A stretch of 64,000 bases of DNA from Augochlora pura. Its lineage: Eukaryota; Arthropoda; Insecta; Hymenoptera; Halictidae. This document shows positions 12,301 to 27,300 of the stretch, piece by piece. Within the stretch, counting starts at the first letter, position 1; each line of letters begins with the position of its first letter. The DNA is taken from contig NC_135774.1 in NCBI RefSeq assembly GCF_028453695.1, positions 16,120,001-16,184,000 of the forward strand. Direction: 5' to 3'. A program made the position numbers and the translations under genes. The notes below the pieces were generated by a model. The model saw only the letters and a program-made list of their open reading frames with translations, ran no database searches and was not told where the DNA came from.

Positions 12301-15300
12301 GATTTTAACTCGGTTTCGTAAAACATTAAGAGTTATCGGAAAAAAAAACTATATTAAAGGGTGTCAAAATTGACACTTTTCCCTTAAAAAAGGACACAGG
12401 TAGACTCTTATAAGAATTTTATATACGAAGTTACAGAAGCTCAAAGATCGTCCATTTTGAAGTTGCAATTTTATGGAGGAGTATATTTGGAAAACGCGTT
12501 TAACCACCTGCACTATAATTTGTTTTATAGCTGTGTTAATTGACACTATCTTATTGTCAATAATTCCTCTAAAAAAACGATCTACATTTATTCTTAGATT
12601 TTAATAATAGGTTAAATAATTTAATAAAAGTGGAAATTATTAACAAAATTGATAGTTAAAAGTGTGATGAAATTTTATGAAAATTAGTCATAAAAATTGT
12701 GTTGATATTTTATGAAAACTAGTAATTAAAATTGTGATGAAATCTTATGAAAATTAATAATTAAAATTGTGATGAAATCTTATGAAAATTAGTAATTAAA
12801 ATTGTGATGTAACTTTATGAAAATTAATATTTAAAATTCTGATGTAATTGTGATCAAAAGAATTCAATATCTCTAATTGAACAATATTGCTTCTAACTAC
12901 AAGTTACACTATTGTCTTGTCACATTAACCAAGGGGGGTGGAAGAGGCACAATAATTGTCCCATTCACACTATAATCACTAAAAATCTAAACGTACAAAA
13001 GGGTATCTAAAGTTTCTTCTTGAAGATCCACGAATCTTCCGTGACGGTTTCCCCATGGGGAACCAGTTTACGTGCGGTCGGAGATCAATTCGCGACGGAC
13101 GAAGCCTTCGAGGTGGCAGGAAACGCGGTTAACCGGTGACCTGTACAGACAGTGACGGACAGAACGACCTCGATCGTTTTTAGTGCGACGCACCGTATGC
13201 GAGTCAAAGGTAGGTCGGTGGGTAAACGGGTAACATTGTAAAAGAGAATCCGCCGCCGAGTGAAACGTCCTCGCGTGCTCGCTTTGTTGACCGTTCGAAT
13301 TGAGAAGTCACGGACAGGTTCCCGGTGCAAATAGAATTTTTGCATTCCGAACCGAGAACTTTCTGCGACCTTTCCCCACGAGAGCGTATCCGGACAATCC
13401 ATGGAACGAAAGTGTTGATTCGCTTTTCAATTGGCTGAATATTTTTGGTGTCGCTTGCATGTCACACCTATAGCTAGGTGCTCGTGTCTATTCGATCGAA
13501 ACGGAGGACAGAGTTTATTCGATCAAATTGGAAACTGGAGCTTGTTTTAATAAAATCGTTGGAAGATAAAGTTTGTTAAATAATATTGTTAGGTAGAACT
13601 TAAAGAAGTAGATGGATAGTTTTTGTTCAGACGTTTTTAAGAATCGTTCTTTACTAGCGTCAATGAGTATATCTCTCAGAGTTTTGGGGTATATTTATTA
13701 CTATGTAGTACTTATTACATTAGCAAAATTCTGTTTAGTTTGTAGTACTATTTATATTTTATTATATCTAGTTTACTATATTATTAGATTTAGTTTGTTC
13801 TAATATTATATTTTATTATATCTGCTTTACTACGTTGTCATATTCTATTACATTTCATTTATTATATTAGTACATTTTGCTACATTGAATTTATTTCACC
13901 ATATTTAGCTTATTATAATATTACATTATATTATATTTAATTTACTATATCAATTTTAGGAAAATTGATCTCAGACTTTATGATTTTTTGCTGCATAGGA
14001 AGTTATTTCTGACTCGATTTAGTAATTACATTGTCCATCCTATATTTCAATTGAACGCTACAGTTTATCCATTAAAATCGGAATCCCAAGGCCAAAATAT
14101 TAACCATAATTGAACAAAATTTTCTTTAGGTAATGTTTAATACATAAAAATTAACGAATTAAATTTTAGTCTACATTAACAAGTATATTATATTAATTTA
14201 TACCTGAGATGTTAATTTATACTTAAATCAAACTAGATTAATAAATAAATTGGATTCTTTAATGCAGCTAGATATTTATAGAAAATTGATATATGTATAT
14301 GAGATCGAACGGTATAGGTGGAAGATGTATTCGCAAATTCGTAAGATTCCTTGAAAAAAAATGGGGGCGCAGGTAGCGCCAAAGTGATACACGGATGTCT
14401 GGGAAACAGGTATCTCAGTCTGGCTACCGAGAAATCAATTGGTGTCATGAGAGATCGCAGACTATCCTACTTGTTGCGCGACTCCTTGAGAGGATGACTC
14501 CTCGGAAATCAAAAGTGCCGCGGATAACCGTGATTCTTTTTGCGGAAGCTTGGCTATCTTGCTATTTATGCGGTGAGTAGGTTGCCGTGAGTCACTAACT
14601 CCTCTTCGTAGACATTCTTGGACACATTGTTTCCGGATGTCCCAGTGAGTCTAAAATTAATTTGCGCGGTATGCAACGAATACGCATAGATCCGCGGTTA
14701 ATATTCACGGATTCGTGGAAGGACAAACAACGGATAATCAACGCAGCGTGGAAGGAGTTCTAGTGCAACGGGTTAAAGACTTTGCTATCAACAAAATCAT
14801 ACATAAAAGAACCATTTTTAGAAAATTGTATACAAATTTCATTTCCCTGTTTTATATTAGAATAATATACAGTGGGCCGCATTAATATTCGGACACCATC
14901 GTACTTGAGACATTTTTACTCCGTATCTTTACTGTTTGTTGAGTTAATTAATTTATAGGTTTTTAATAAGTCAAAACACTTACTTTAGATTCTACAAACA
15001 TAAATTTTATAATATCTCTCTTATACGAACAATATTTTAAGTGAAAGTAATTCTATGAGATAGTGCTTACATCATATGTTTACAAACATTGCCATCAAGC
15101 AAAGTATTCACCTTAACAGGGCACTTAAACTAAATACAAAGCGTATGGAATGTCCGAATATTAATGCGGCCCACTGTTGGTATATTTTTAAATTATGGCG
15201 CACAAGATATGTCACTCATATCTATGTCAATACGTCAGTCTACTAAAAACGTAAATAAGAAGAAACGCCTTCGTTATTTTTTAGTTTATGGTGGAGATGT

Positions 15301-18300
15301 CTCTTCTTGTTTACGTTCTTAATAGACTGACGATGTTTGAACAGAATCTCGTCATCTGATGACTGATCTTCTGTTAACGAAACACCGTGATTCGTTATAT
15401 GGATCCGAAGTAATATTGTCTTCGATTTAAATCAAATTTTACAATGCAAAGATTCCTCGGAGTATCCAAACGTCGAATTAAAGCGATATTTGTCCTGTGT
15501 GCTAGATTCCAACATTCCACCATCGAATTTCCAACCATTAATCCTTCGAAAGCTGATTAGAATGAGAAAGTATTGCAGGAGAAATATCTATTTTCTCCAT
15601 TATTCTTGTAACTTTATATTACATTTATACTACAGGAATGTTGTTAGATGGAAATAAAATATTGTTAGACTAGTAAATATATTAATATCGATACCTAATA
15701 AATTTACATTAAATACTTTTCATTTTTATATTAATATCTAGGAAAACAAAGTAAACGAAATGGAAGAACAAAAAATTTTCTGATTAAAAAATAAGCAATT
15801 TCTTTGATGAAGAACTAATCAAACAGCAAGAATAACGTATTTTTCATTAAAAAGTAAGAGAAATGCTAGCGTCGAGCAATACAAAAATTAAATATTCGTT
15901 TAATTTGAACATGTTTCGCGTTTCTTCGTACGCATCGTAGGTACACTCAGGTGAATTAATATACGATTACTCAATGACTCCTCGATGCAATTTCAGTTGG
16001 CCTCACCGAGAGAGAGACTTCGGCGGCCTTCCTTTCTTTTTAAAGGTCAAACGGCCATGTTGGTACCACGCACGCTGTTTGTCTCGCTTTTATTAGCATT
16101 TTCTCGTTCGAGAACACAGAATATTCCTTGCCGGCGCTGACGCGACCGACGGCTTCCAATATCGTCGCTCGCTCAAAATTAGAAAATCGTGGATAGTTAT
16201 ATTCACAAAGAGATGAAAGTACTTCGTCGTTTCGCTAGCTGGTTCCGTATATCGATGGATACAATGAATAATTTATTGAACGGGAAAAAACGAGCTATTT
16301 TGTTTCACATTGAACCCTTTATCGAACACGTTATCGTTAAGTAATTCAATTCATGTATGGCTCTGTATAATCAATTGGTGTTCTTCAACATATAAAATTA
16401 ATTTAATGTTTTGTCAACATAACATCATGCGATGGAGGAATATATATATATATACTTTCATGACATTATGCTATACATAATCATAACAGGCAGTAGTAAT
16501 AAATGCAAGCTACTTGCCGCGTACATTAATTAACAATGTAAAGAACGAAGAGAAGATAAACATGCAGCTGTTGTAAAATAAAAGTAAAATGAATAGAAAA
16601 TAAGTGAAAAACAAACAAAATGAATATAATATAATATAATGAATGAAGAAATATTTATGCAAAGACAGGCTTCTTCTACATTGATTGTCTAATCTTCGTT
16701 TTACATTCGATTTCAACTTCTTGAATATTGGTAATGGGAGAAAACATATTCAATGCACGAGAATGTATGTATACCTCCAAGATAAATAATGTTGCAATTA
16801 GAACTGTAATTAGAGATTGCAGTCTAAACAAGCAGTCGATTAATAAACTTTTAAGAAATAGCTTCGCCAGAAAATCCTTTAGGTATGAAAACTAATGTGA
16901 TAAGTCGTAGTTTCGCGCAACAAAATGCAAATAATAAATAGCTTCGACTCAAGCAATAATTTAGCGCTTAGGACATTCGCGTATGTCGAAAATATAAGAC
17001 GGCAACCGGTTTTCGTAAGTAAAGTTTATTTGATAAACATGCGCTTTCGCAAGGCCCGCGGAAAGTTGTAGTTTCTGGAATTTATGAAATTGCAAAACTG
17101 ATTAAGAAAATTCGGTAAAACTGCGCCGAGGTATAGTAACTCTTTTAATATGGAATAACTGTTTCAAAACGGGATCAAGAGATTTGAATATATTTTTAGA
17201 TGATAGGGGGACTACTTTGCTATTTTGCTATTGCTTAAAGTGACAAAAGAATATTAAAAACTCTCGTTTCATAACTTTTTCAGCTGAGCTTAGAATTCAG
17301 ATTCAAAAAATAAATATATTTGTATATTATAACTAAATATATTTACTTTTTGCTTAACTTTATTATATACTATAATATCGTGTATTATAGACATTATATT
17401 ATAATATTATATATACATATATATAAATAAATGATGGACAATTTGGGAAACCTGATTATTCGAGCCACGATTTCTTAGCATTCCATCCATATTTACTGAA
17501 GATGCAATTATAATGAAAAAAATATTAAACAAAGTCACAAAAGAACTTATACAATTAGAAAACCGATAAAGTAAGAAATAACTTAAAAATATGCTTCTAT
17601 ATATTTCAACTCAACTATTTCCAAAATATTAAAAGAAAATATCTTCAAAATCATGAAAATAAACAGTATCATAAGAAATTGAAGAAATAAAGTATATTTT
17701 ACCAAAAAGAAACTTTGCCTACAACGGTACATATAAATATGTATGAAATAAAAACAATTATACCAATTGGAATAATATTGTTTAGAACGACTGTGTCATT
17801 CATTTTGGAATTAAAGTAGCCATAAATGATAAATATTAAATTAATAAGAATCGTCGTGCTCGAAAATGGCTGGACAAGTTTTCGAGCAGCACGAACCAAA
17901 CTTTTGAACGGTACTGTGTAAGTACATTTACATGCATACGTATGTACAGGCGTTTCGCTGGAACGGGATTCCAAAAAGTGGAGCACACGGAACGTTCTCG
18001 CGACGGATCCTCCGTTGCGTCGCGTCTCGGATCCTGTCCGGCTGTTTGCATTGGATTTTAACACGTTGAGTGTCACGTCAGTCATCGGTGACTGACACTG
18101 AACTCTCCGTTCAGGCCGCGTCAGTCGCTGGTCACTGACAGTGTAAAATATGATATAAAACTGAAAAAAGTTACATTGTTTTAAGTTGTTACCTAAAATT
18201 TATTTAAAGTCCTCTTAATTTTTATTCAATACTGGATTCTATAACTAATGCATTTTTTCAGAAAATTTTAATGGATTCAATGCATCGAGTAAATTCTAAT

Positions 18301-21300
18301 TTGCAAGTACATAGTGCGTTTCGCATTGCTGTACCACGATACCAGCATGCGTGGCCTGGCGGGGATTTCCTTATGTAATCGCTTGGCACTCAACGTGTTA
18401 ACGCTACGTTTAACCCCTTGTACATTAATGAGTCTAACTCGCGATGGAGATTTCTAGTGGTAAGCTGCTAGGGTACGAATGTTCATCCGTTCCTTAACTT
18501 TAACCGTTGGTCGCCGCGTCACCCATGTCTGGGTGACAGGGCTTCCACAGAAGCACACCTGTCGCCCAAATATGAGCGACGCTCTTTTTGTTCAAGTTAA
18601 ATGGGATTTTATTCATTTTGCTTATTTATTTAATTGATAAAAATCTTATTTGTAGCACGGGTATTTAACTCTACGAGCGCTGAGTTGCGCGATATTAAGC
18701 GCTTGCCAGGCCGATTTAAATTTTATTGCAAAATATGTTGATTGTCGTTGAAGTGATTCGAATAGTGACTGGAGAAGCAACAAAACCATTTATTTTATTA
18801 AACGATAATAAAGACATTAAATGAATCAAAGAGTATAACAGCATCATCTTCAACTTGTTAATGAATCAAAAATTTTCGAGCAATTATTAAATAACTCTCA
18901 TTAAAAACTCTTATTCTTCACAAAAATTTCATACCACTTAAATTAACCCTTTGCACTCCGAGGCACCGCTAGAATTTTTTTTCTGGCTCACGAGAATCAA
19001 TTCCGTGCGCATAAAAATGCACTTTAAACTATTATAAGCCAGGAAAATTATTTCAGAATTTGCAGTTAAAATGGCTTCAAGTGCAACGGGTTAAATCAAA
19101 AATCAAATTATCCATCTTATCCGAGCGAATAACTCGAACGAAAAATTACTAAAATAAATTGTTTTCAAATAATTTACTCGAATCGATGCCAAAATAAACA
19201 GACACATTTATCACCGCATTATCTGTAAAATCAAGTTAATAAAGTACCAGAAATAATCGTATTATTCCAAGAAATTATTATCCTATGTCGACTGAAACGC
19301 GCTCAGGTCCTGTTCGGTGGTTGCACCGTCAGCGAACTATCTACCATCTAAACCGCGCGAAGCTCCTCTCAGCCAACTAGAGCCGCTAATTAGCTCCCAT
19401 TCACAACGAGACTCCGCCATTTCGCGTGCGCCGTCTTAATGGCAACTCGCGCAAACATTTGCCCGCCCTGTTGCACGCCGGCCAATGTTTCCCCGAGCAA
19501 GGTGGATAACCGTGACGCGAATTCGCCAGGTGTATTTTTAGGATCCGTTCCTGTGGGACGTCGTGGACGCGCCACGACGACCGACGAGAACACGCGGGAG
19601 AAGGATTCACGGTTTAGGAATGCCGTCTCGTTTCTTGGCCTTCCTCTCCGTCCTGTTGCGCCCGTTTGCAACCTACCTGCGTGATCTCTTGGCATCGGTA
19701 TGCCATTATTGTGCAGCAGGTCGAGACTTTTTGGGGCCGCGCTCCTCGCTCCTGCCGGTGGTAGGTCCCCGTTACAAAGGGTCCGCACGGGGGTGGAGAT
19801 AGATCCGGGATAAATGCAACCCTAGATCCTCGGCGGCTAATAGACAGCCGGGACAAATGGATTTCGCACTCGCTGGCTACTTTCTATTACGTCGGCGACT
19901 TAACACTTTATCGACCGGTCATCCGGTCGTAAAAATTTTCGTTTCTAGTTTGATTTTATTTAGCTTATTAATTGCGGAAGGTATTTAATATTAAAGTGTT
20001 AAGCGATTGCGGATTTTGAATTGGAAGGAAAATTGAAAATTTTTTTCTTAAAGATATAACTTTATTGAATTAGGCAAATCAATTTTGACAGGACATTTTT
20101 TTCACGGCTTCATCTCCGTGTATCGTGCATAATTTCTCGTGTGCTCGCTTTTCGGAAATAATATAATCAAATATGTCTGAAATGGAAGTCTTGTTCTTTC
20201 ATTTTTAAACTGAGATCAAAACGAAGCTAAATAACTAATCGATGCAATGTTTTTAGTAAATTGAAGATGGAAGTTTAAACAACAAGAAAACAATGCAGGT
20301 TAGGTGCTTTGTACACGTTGACAAAAAAAATGTACTAAGACAGTTTATTGATTAAATTTGCAATCGCTTAGTTGCTAACTTAATAAATCGTTTGGTTGAT
20401 TTAAGCAAATCGTTGAATTTGAAGTAAACTGTTCAATTTTAAGTAAACTGTTAAATTTCAAGTGAATTGTTACGTTTTAGGTAAATCGTTAAATTATAAC
20501 TAAACCGTTGAATTGCAAATAAATCGTTAAATATCAAGTAAGCCGTTAAATTTATTTCGAATATTATATTATATCTAATATTATATCATGTCGAATATTA
20601 TATGATACCTAATATTATATAATTACTATATATCTAAATGATTATCTTTTAATGTAATCGTGTAAAATACGTAACTGAAAGCACGAAATCTTCTATTTAT
20701 TTATTATCATCAAACTTCACACAGCAATGTGAAATGATCTTACATACTCTAGTGAAGAAGGGTTAAATATTTACGTCAAGAGAACGGAATTATATTCAGA
20801 CTTAATAAAATGGAATAACATTTATTTCCCGGCTTGAAAACACTAGAAAACGGCTCATTTCGAGCGAGTTGTTCGACGGAGATTTGGAAATGAGTATTCG
20901 ATTATACAGGCTGTTCACGAGAAAACTTGTCAGCGTTCTTCTTACTAGTAATAAGTGAATACTACAAATCTTCAAAGTCTTGAAACACTTGTTCTTTTCT
21001 TTTAACACATTATATTCGTCTGTATGCGATAGAAGTGATTTGCAATAGTGATATGTGTCAGATGTTTTCAAACATTGATGGATGTTTGTTAAAGTTTTCA
21101 TTAGAAAAATAGAAACGTTTTCAAATCGAATGCTAAGATTTCAAGAAAATATGTAGAAATAGACGTAGAAATTGAAAAATAAAAGTTGAAAGTAAATAGA
21201 AATTTTTTTGTGTCCTTGTCAAAGAATACGTTGCCATAATAATAACAATTATAATATTTATTATAGTTAAATAGTTGTTTGAACAAATAAATTTGAAGTT

Positions 21301-24300
21301 AAGAATTTACAATTATCAATTGTTATAAATGAATGATTTCCCGAGCTGCACGAAGACGATCAAATTGCCAGAGAAAAAACTTGGAATCCAGAAAAATTAA
21401 CAACCATTGACTAACACTGATTTTCTAATATATATTTTAATTTTGTTCTTTATGAAGAACACTATAGAAATCTTTATTTTTTATTTCTATATATGTATAC
21501 ATAGAAATCACGCTTGCACGCAGCGTGGAAACGCTTCGGGGATTTTAACGCGCGGCGAGGTATTCAGGAGATTTCAACGCGTGTGAAGTACCGTTCGGGG
21601 AATCCGATGCTTTTTAATGTACCGCTTCGGGCATTTTATTGTTTATACCGGGTGTGCTGAATGTTTGACTTCGAACACCGGAGCACGCTGTGTCCAACCA
21701 TGTCCCAAAAATAGGAAAAATTTATGGAAACATTTTAATTTTCTCCCGTAAATTAACCGTTTGCAGTGGTATATCTACTCTCAGTTATCAAAGCTATTTA
21801 TTTATTTCTCTATTATATCTTCTATCTTTAGGCAAAATTAAAACATATTATTGTGCTATATATATCTTAACTTTAAGAACGAATAAATGAATTTTTTTTC
21901 CTTGCTAATATTCCGTTGGCTAACAAATACAGTAATTGATTGTTTAAGCACAGGTGTTAGACAATTACTAGAAAAGAATTATTTTATCGTTAAAATCGAA
22001 TAATACAAATTATTATCATTGATAAATAATGTAAGAAAAAGCTAAAGAAACTGAAGGAAAACAACACTATAAATAAAAACTACAGAAATACTACAAGAAT
22101 TCAAAATTTATGTAAAATACAAAAGAAATGTAAAAATCATTAATTATTAGTAGATACTTGAAATTATAGTTATTGACTGGATATTGCATAATGATTGACA
22201 GGTTATGTGAGAGTGATTCACCTTTCTATTAAGAGACTTGTAAAGGCACTCCATAATCATTTCTCGCGTGCAAGATAATTGATTTACCAATAAAAACGTA
22301 AATCTATAGTGAACAACGGTATGTTTGATGGTAACAGTACTTACAGTTAACAATAACATGTGATCATGTTAATTTAAACAATAATGTTGATTTAAGAACT
22401 TCATGTAGAGCACAACAATTGCCACATGTTCCCTATAACCGACACCTAACACATTAAATCGCGCAACGTTCGCTCGATCTACTTATAATATTCTCTAAAA
22501 TCATGTTCGCGCATGTTTTGCAATCGTGCGGCGCTTCGCAATCATCGGAACAAGCAAACCGCGCTGCGACATTTTTCCAAACGACGGCCGTCGTTTGTAT
22601 CTCGCACGGTGCTCATTAGAGCTCACGAGTCGCTTTCAATAACACCGTTCCGCAAGCGGCAGGCGTCGATACGGTGAATTAAACGGGTTTACAATGTCAT
22701 TATGCTTTTTGTGTCTCGGCTGGCAAGACCTTCGAAGATTAAAAGCCAAACAAAACGCCTCAAGGCCTGCGCGACCGACGAATATAACCTACGCTAAGAT
22801 AAAGCTGTATTCGTCCACCGGTGGAAAAAGAATGGAACATTCTCCTGCCACGATTCCGCAATCGGTGTCTCTCTCTCTCTCTCTCTCTCTCCCTCCCTCT
22901 CTTTACCATTATCTCTCTTTTTCTATCTCTCTCGAGAAAGAAAGATCCCCGCCGATTGAATTCGAATTGTCTCGAATGCAAAACACAGTTAACACTTTAT
23001 GGACCGGTCATCCGGCCGTAAAAATTTTCGTTTCTATTTTGATTTTATTTATCTTATTAATCCTGAAAGGTATTTAATATTTAAAAATTTATATAACATG
23101 ATTCAAGCTAGTAATACAGTTTAACACATTTATCTCAATGATAAATAACAAATTAAGGGTTACTATGGCAACCGATTCACAGGCTACCGATCGGGCGGAA
23201 AAGCCGATTTATACGTTACCGGTCGATAAAGTGTTAACACATATTCATCCATTAATTTTCTGCACCGCTATTCCAAAATATCGGCATTTCTTGACACTAT
23301 CTATAGAAATGATATAGTCTGTATAAAAAACAACGTAACATGTTAAAAATCATAAATATCCCAGTGAAATTATCGCAAATGATATAAAACGAATTTTTTA
23401 TTTCTATTTTGCTTTCTGGAGTTAAAACGAAATTAAATCCACAAAAATGTTGAAACCAATTACCTAAAACATAAAGTTATTATTCTCTTTTCTATTAGAT
23501 GAAGTAAATTACTCTCGAATCTTTAATTTTATAAATAATTAATATTTCTTCAGCGAATGGTACTGTTTGAAACATGTCCCAGTATGAATTTAACGCATTT
23601 ATGTTTACGTAAATCATAATTAACGATAATACAAGTGAAATAAATATTCGAACACCCGAGCGCTTAAACTTTGAATAAAATTCTCCTATAAGCAATACCG
23701 AATACTATGTTTTTACTTTGTTTCTGTTTAGGTTTGCACCGTTATGCGACGTAAACGAAGCTGAGATCAATTTTTTATTGGAATTATCTCTGTTTGGTAA
23801 AAATTAGAATGTAATTTATTTAGAATTAAAAGAACAGGAATCAATTATTTTCTGTAACATACAAACGACGAGGTTTGGTTGTATGGCTATCGGTGATTGT
23901 TTGCGAGATGACGAATCAGTTCTTTTTTTGGAATTATCTCTGTTTGGTAAAAATTAGAATTTAATTTATTTAGAATTAAAAGATTATGAATCTATTATTT
24001 TCTGTAATATATTGGGTTGGCAATTAAGTGATTGCGGATTTTGTTAATAGATGGTCTTAGCAAATTCTTTTGTTTTATCAACGTATTCAAAGTAATTAAG
24101 TTATATTGTTTTCTTATTGTCTGGACTTTCATCTTCAATTTAGTAAAAAAAATTGTATCGATTAGTTATTTAGTTTCGTTTTTATCACTGTCTAAAGATG
24201 GAAGGACAAGAAGCTCATTTTAGAGATATTTTATTGTATTATTTCCAAAAAGACATGATCAAAGCACCTGATCTATATTGTTTTCTTGCTGTTTGGACTT

Positions 24301-27300
24301 CCACCTTTAATTTAGTAAGAAAATTGCACCGATTAATTATTTAGTTTCGTTTTTATTACAATTTGAAGATGGAAGAGCAAGGCGCGCGTTTCAGACATAT
24401 TTTATTACATTATGTCCAAGAAAACAAGCATCGCGAACACGATTTTTATGTTATATACAGTATATTAAAATGAAGCCTTGAAAGAAAGGCAGTGTCAAAA
24501 TTGATTTGTCTAATTGAATAAACTTATATTTTTAAGCAAAAGAATTGAATTTCTCTTTTTATTTTAAATCCGCAATTACTTACTTAGTTGCCAACCCAAT
24601 AGAAATTACGAATTTTCGTCGTTTGGCTATTAGTGATTGTTTGCGAAACGACGAATCCTCATCATACGGACAAATATGCGTTAAGAATCGAGGAGCTTCG
24701 TACCGAATACGCGCAACCTACTTAATTGCGCTGGCCGTAACGAGGAAAAGTGGAGCATCGTTACGAATCGCCGAACTCTTATCCGCATTGTCCCTCGCGT
24801 GATTTATTTGCCGTACGTGCCTCGCCTTGCAACTTCTATGGAACGATAATGCGAACGCGTTCTCTTCGTAATTACGGTTTATGATCGCGGGGCCAGTTAC
24901 TGTGCGGTGGTCAGTCGATGCGCTTTTGTTTTATTTTCGAGCATGAGCCACGTCAAATATCATATATAACACAATAAATCAACCTTATACAACAAATATC
25001 GTCTATTGATATCGCATTAAAAAAGAGGAAGAAACTTATGGGACATCCTAATATATATAATAATACGTTTTGATGTCGATTCAACGAAGAACGGATTTAA
25101 CAAGATTCTAAAAAGTTTTAAGAAGCTTTAAGAAATGTTTAATCTAATATATCAATAAAAATCGACAGAGAACCTTCAAACATAAAAAATAGCTGTCATT
25201 GACAATGACAATCATAGTTATCATTAACTACAGGTGGCACTTGTACACACCGTCATTTCGATGTCGCATATATGTGACGCTCGTACCCGCAGGTCGTCGA
25301 GTGGATGTCGTATATATGCGGCGCTCGACGCGGAAGGATTAATTACGAAGAGCTCGAGATCATTAATTTTTCAGGAAGAAAATAGATTTCGGAAAGACTG
25401 TGGGGAGAATTGTGTTCGTTCTATACCGACGGAGCGACTGCTCCAACATTTCAGAAGCCGAAACAGGCCGAACCCGACTGAAAGCCTGACCTCGGTCCAC
25501 ATGTTCGCCAGTCTACCTGGCCCAGGTACAGGACCACCTCGGGTTGTAACCTTCCCAAGGCAGCCGAAGGTTCATTCGAGTTGTTACCTGGCATCGTGTT
25601 TCTATAGAAAATCAGACAGATTTTTTGACGTTACTCACCGTTCGGGCAGGTGAAGACATTTGTGGCAGGAACCTATAACAAAGAGAGAAAGCATTCCATT
25701 GAAAACGGATCACAATGTGACGGACTTTGAGAGCTTTAGCCGCTCGGGATACTTTGGCAGAATTTATTGCTGGCTCGCTGCAATAAATCTTGTAATTCTT
25801 TTTTTACGTTCGAGTTGTGTCTAACAGTTGGAAAGTGGACGGTCGGAAAATAGTGTCAAGTAAAATTTGACTCGAACTAAATTGGTATATAATTATATTC
25901 TATCGTATTTAGATTATTTATGTTATTTTATTGTATTATTTGTGTTTCATGTATAAAGTAAAATTATATTTTATTGTATTAATTGTGTTTAACACATAAT
26001 TATATCAATTATAAGTATTGCAAGTATTATAAAATAAATTAATACAATGTAATATTATATATTAATATTATGTTATTGTATATTAATTTATTTTATAATA
26101 GATATAATTTTATTCTAAATATAAATAATATAATAAAATAATACAATATAATATAATATAATTTTAAACTAATTTAGTTACTAGTTACTGTGATTCAATT
26201 ACTGTATTCAGTTTTAGGTAAATAATACTACAATTATTAATTACAAGTATTAAACAATTTAACATAATTTATTATGCAAGCAAAATAAAACTGTAACGTT
26301 ACATAACGGAAAGTCCATAAACACTTTCTTGAGGTATTTTCCATTAAATCTAGAGTGTAGAATCGATCTAATACAGTTGTAATATTTACTTCATTTTACA
26401 CCTTGTACAGAAAATTGTAGGACAACCTGTACTTTCCAATGCTTACGATATTATTAAAAAAAAGAAAAGAAAGTCACGTGTAACATAAATATCAACATTT
26501 CACAGACGAAGAAAGTAAGGTTAGGTGTAATACGAGGTTTGCATTGAGGGGGCTCATTAATCAACGGAAGCATCGAGAAAAACAATCCAGTTATGTTGCA
26601 CAGTTATAGAAACAAGATGTACATTTCTTTCGCGTGAGATTATTTTATTACGAATTAAGAACTTGGCATAAACATTAACCGGGGGTGTGAAAGTACGTTT
26701 CGCGAGAATGTAGTTTACAATGAGAGAACAAGAAGATGAATAATTAATCATGGTAATTATAATGAATCTTAACCGTTGAGAGTTGTTATTTTCCATTAGT
26801 TAAATATTCATAGTTTATAATTACTTGAATTATATTATTATAAATCCATTATGTTCCAGTTACTGAATTACTGTAAATAAAGAAATATATCTCTGTAGTT
26901 TGTTATATTACAGCTTAACTACAATTTAGACGAATTTTACGAATAAAGTGGCTTATTTATTTATTTTGGAAAATACTGTTCTTGTATATTTTTCATTTTC
27001 ATTCGCAAGGTATTTCTTAACTTTCTTCAGTGAAATTTTTGATTCGTACATGAAAATTACGTATCAAATATTACATAAAAAATTCAATATCTCTGAGAAC
27101 ATTCTTTGTAAATATAAATAAAACAATTGTGAAATAATTACAGTATAGTATAGTAACGAAACTGGAATATAGGGATACATACTTATAGGCATAACGAGAG
27201 ATGAGAAGGCATAACGATCAACGCACTTACCCTAGAAATATTATTTTAAGATATCGATACTATTCCCTAAAATAACACTTATAATAAACAATAAAATAGG

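Larger units (their letters stand above)
11861..25638 (-). other. uif intron 2 (13,778 bp)
   Basis: Contains the tandem repeats and mobile elements listed separately. GC-richer unique stretches at 13,030-13,400, 16,000-16,200, 19,300-19,860, 22,560-22,850, 24,640-24,900 and 25,230-25,560 are the best places to look for enhancers, but nothing in them is diagnostic. I see no additional exon that would fit the frame. Confidence 0.7.

Noticed and set aside
19390..19856. Overlapping open frames on both strands
   Set aside because: CpG-rich sequence lowers stop density; frames on both strands with Arg-rich, low-complexity products and no splice context.
22694..23077. 127-codon open frame containing a long SLSLSL run
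   Set aside because: The run is the (CT)n microsatellite and the 3' part is inside a TTAA MITE.
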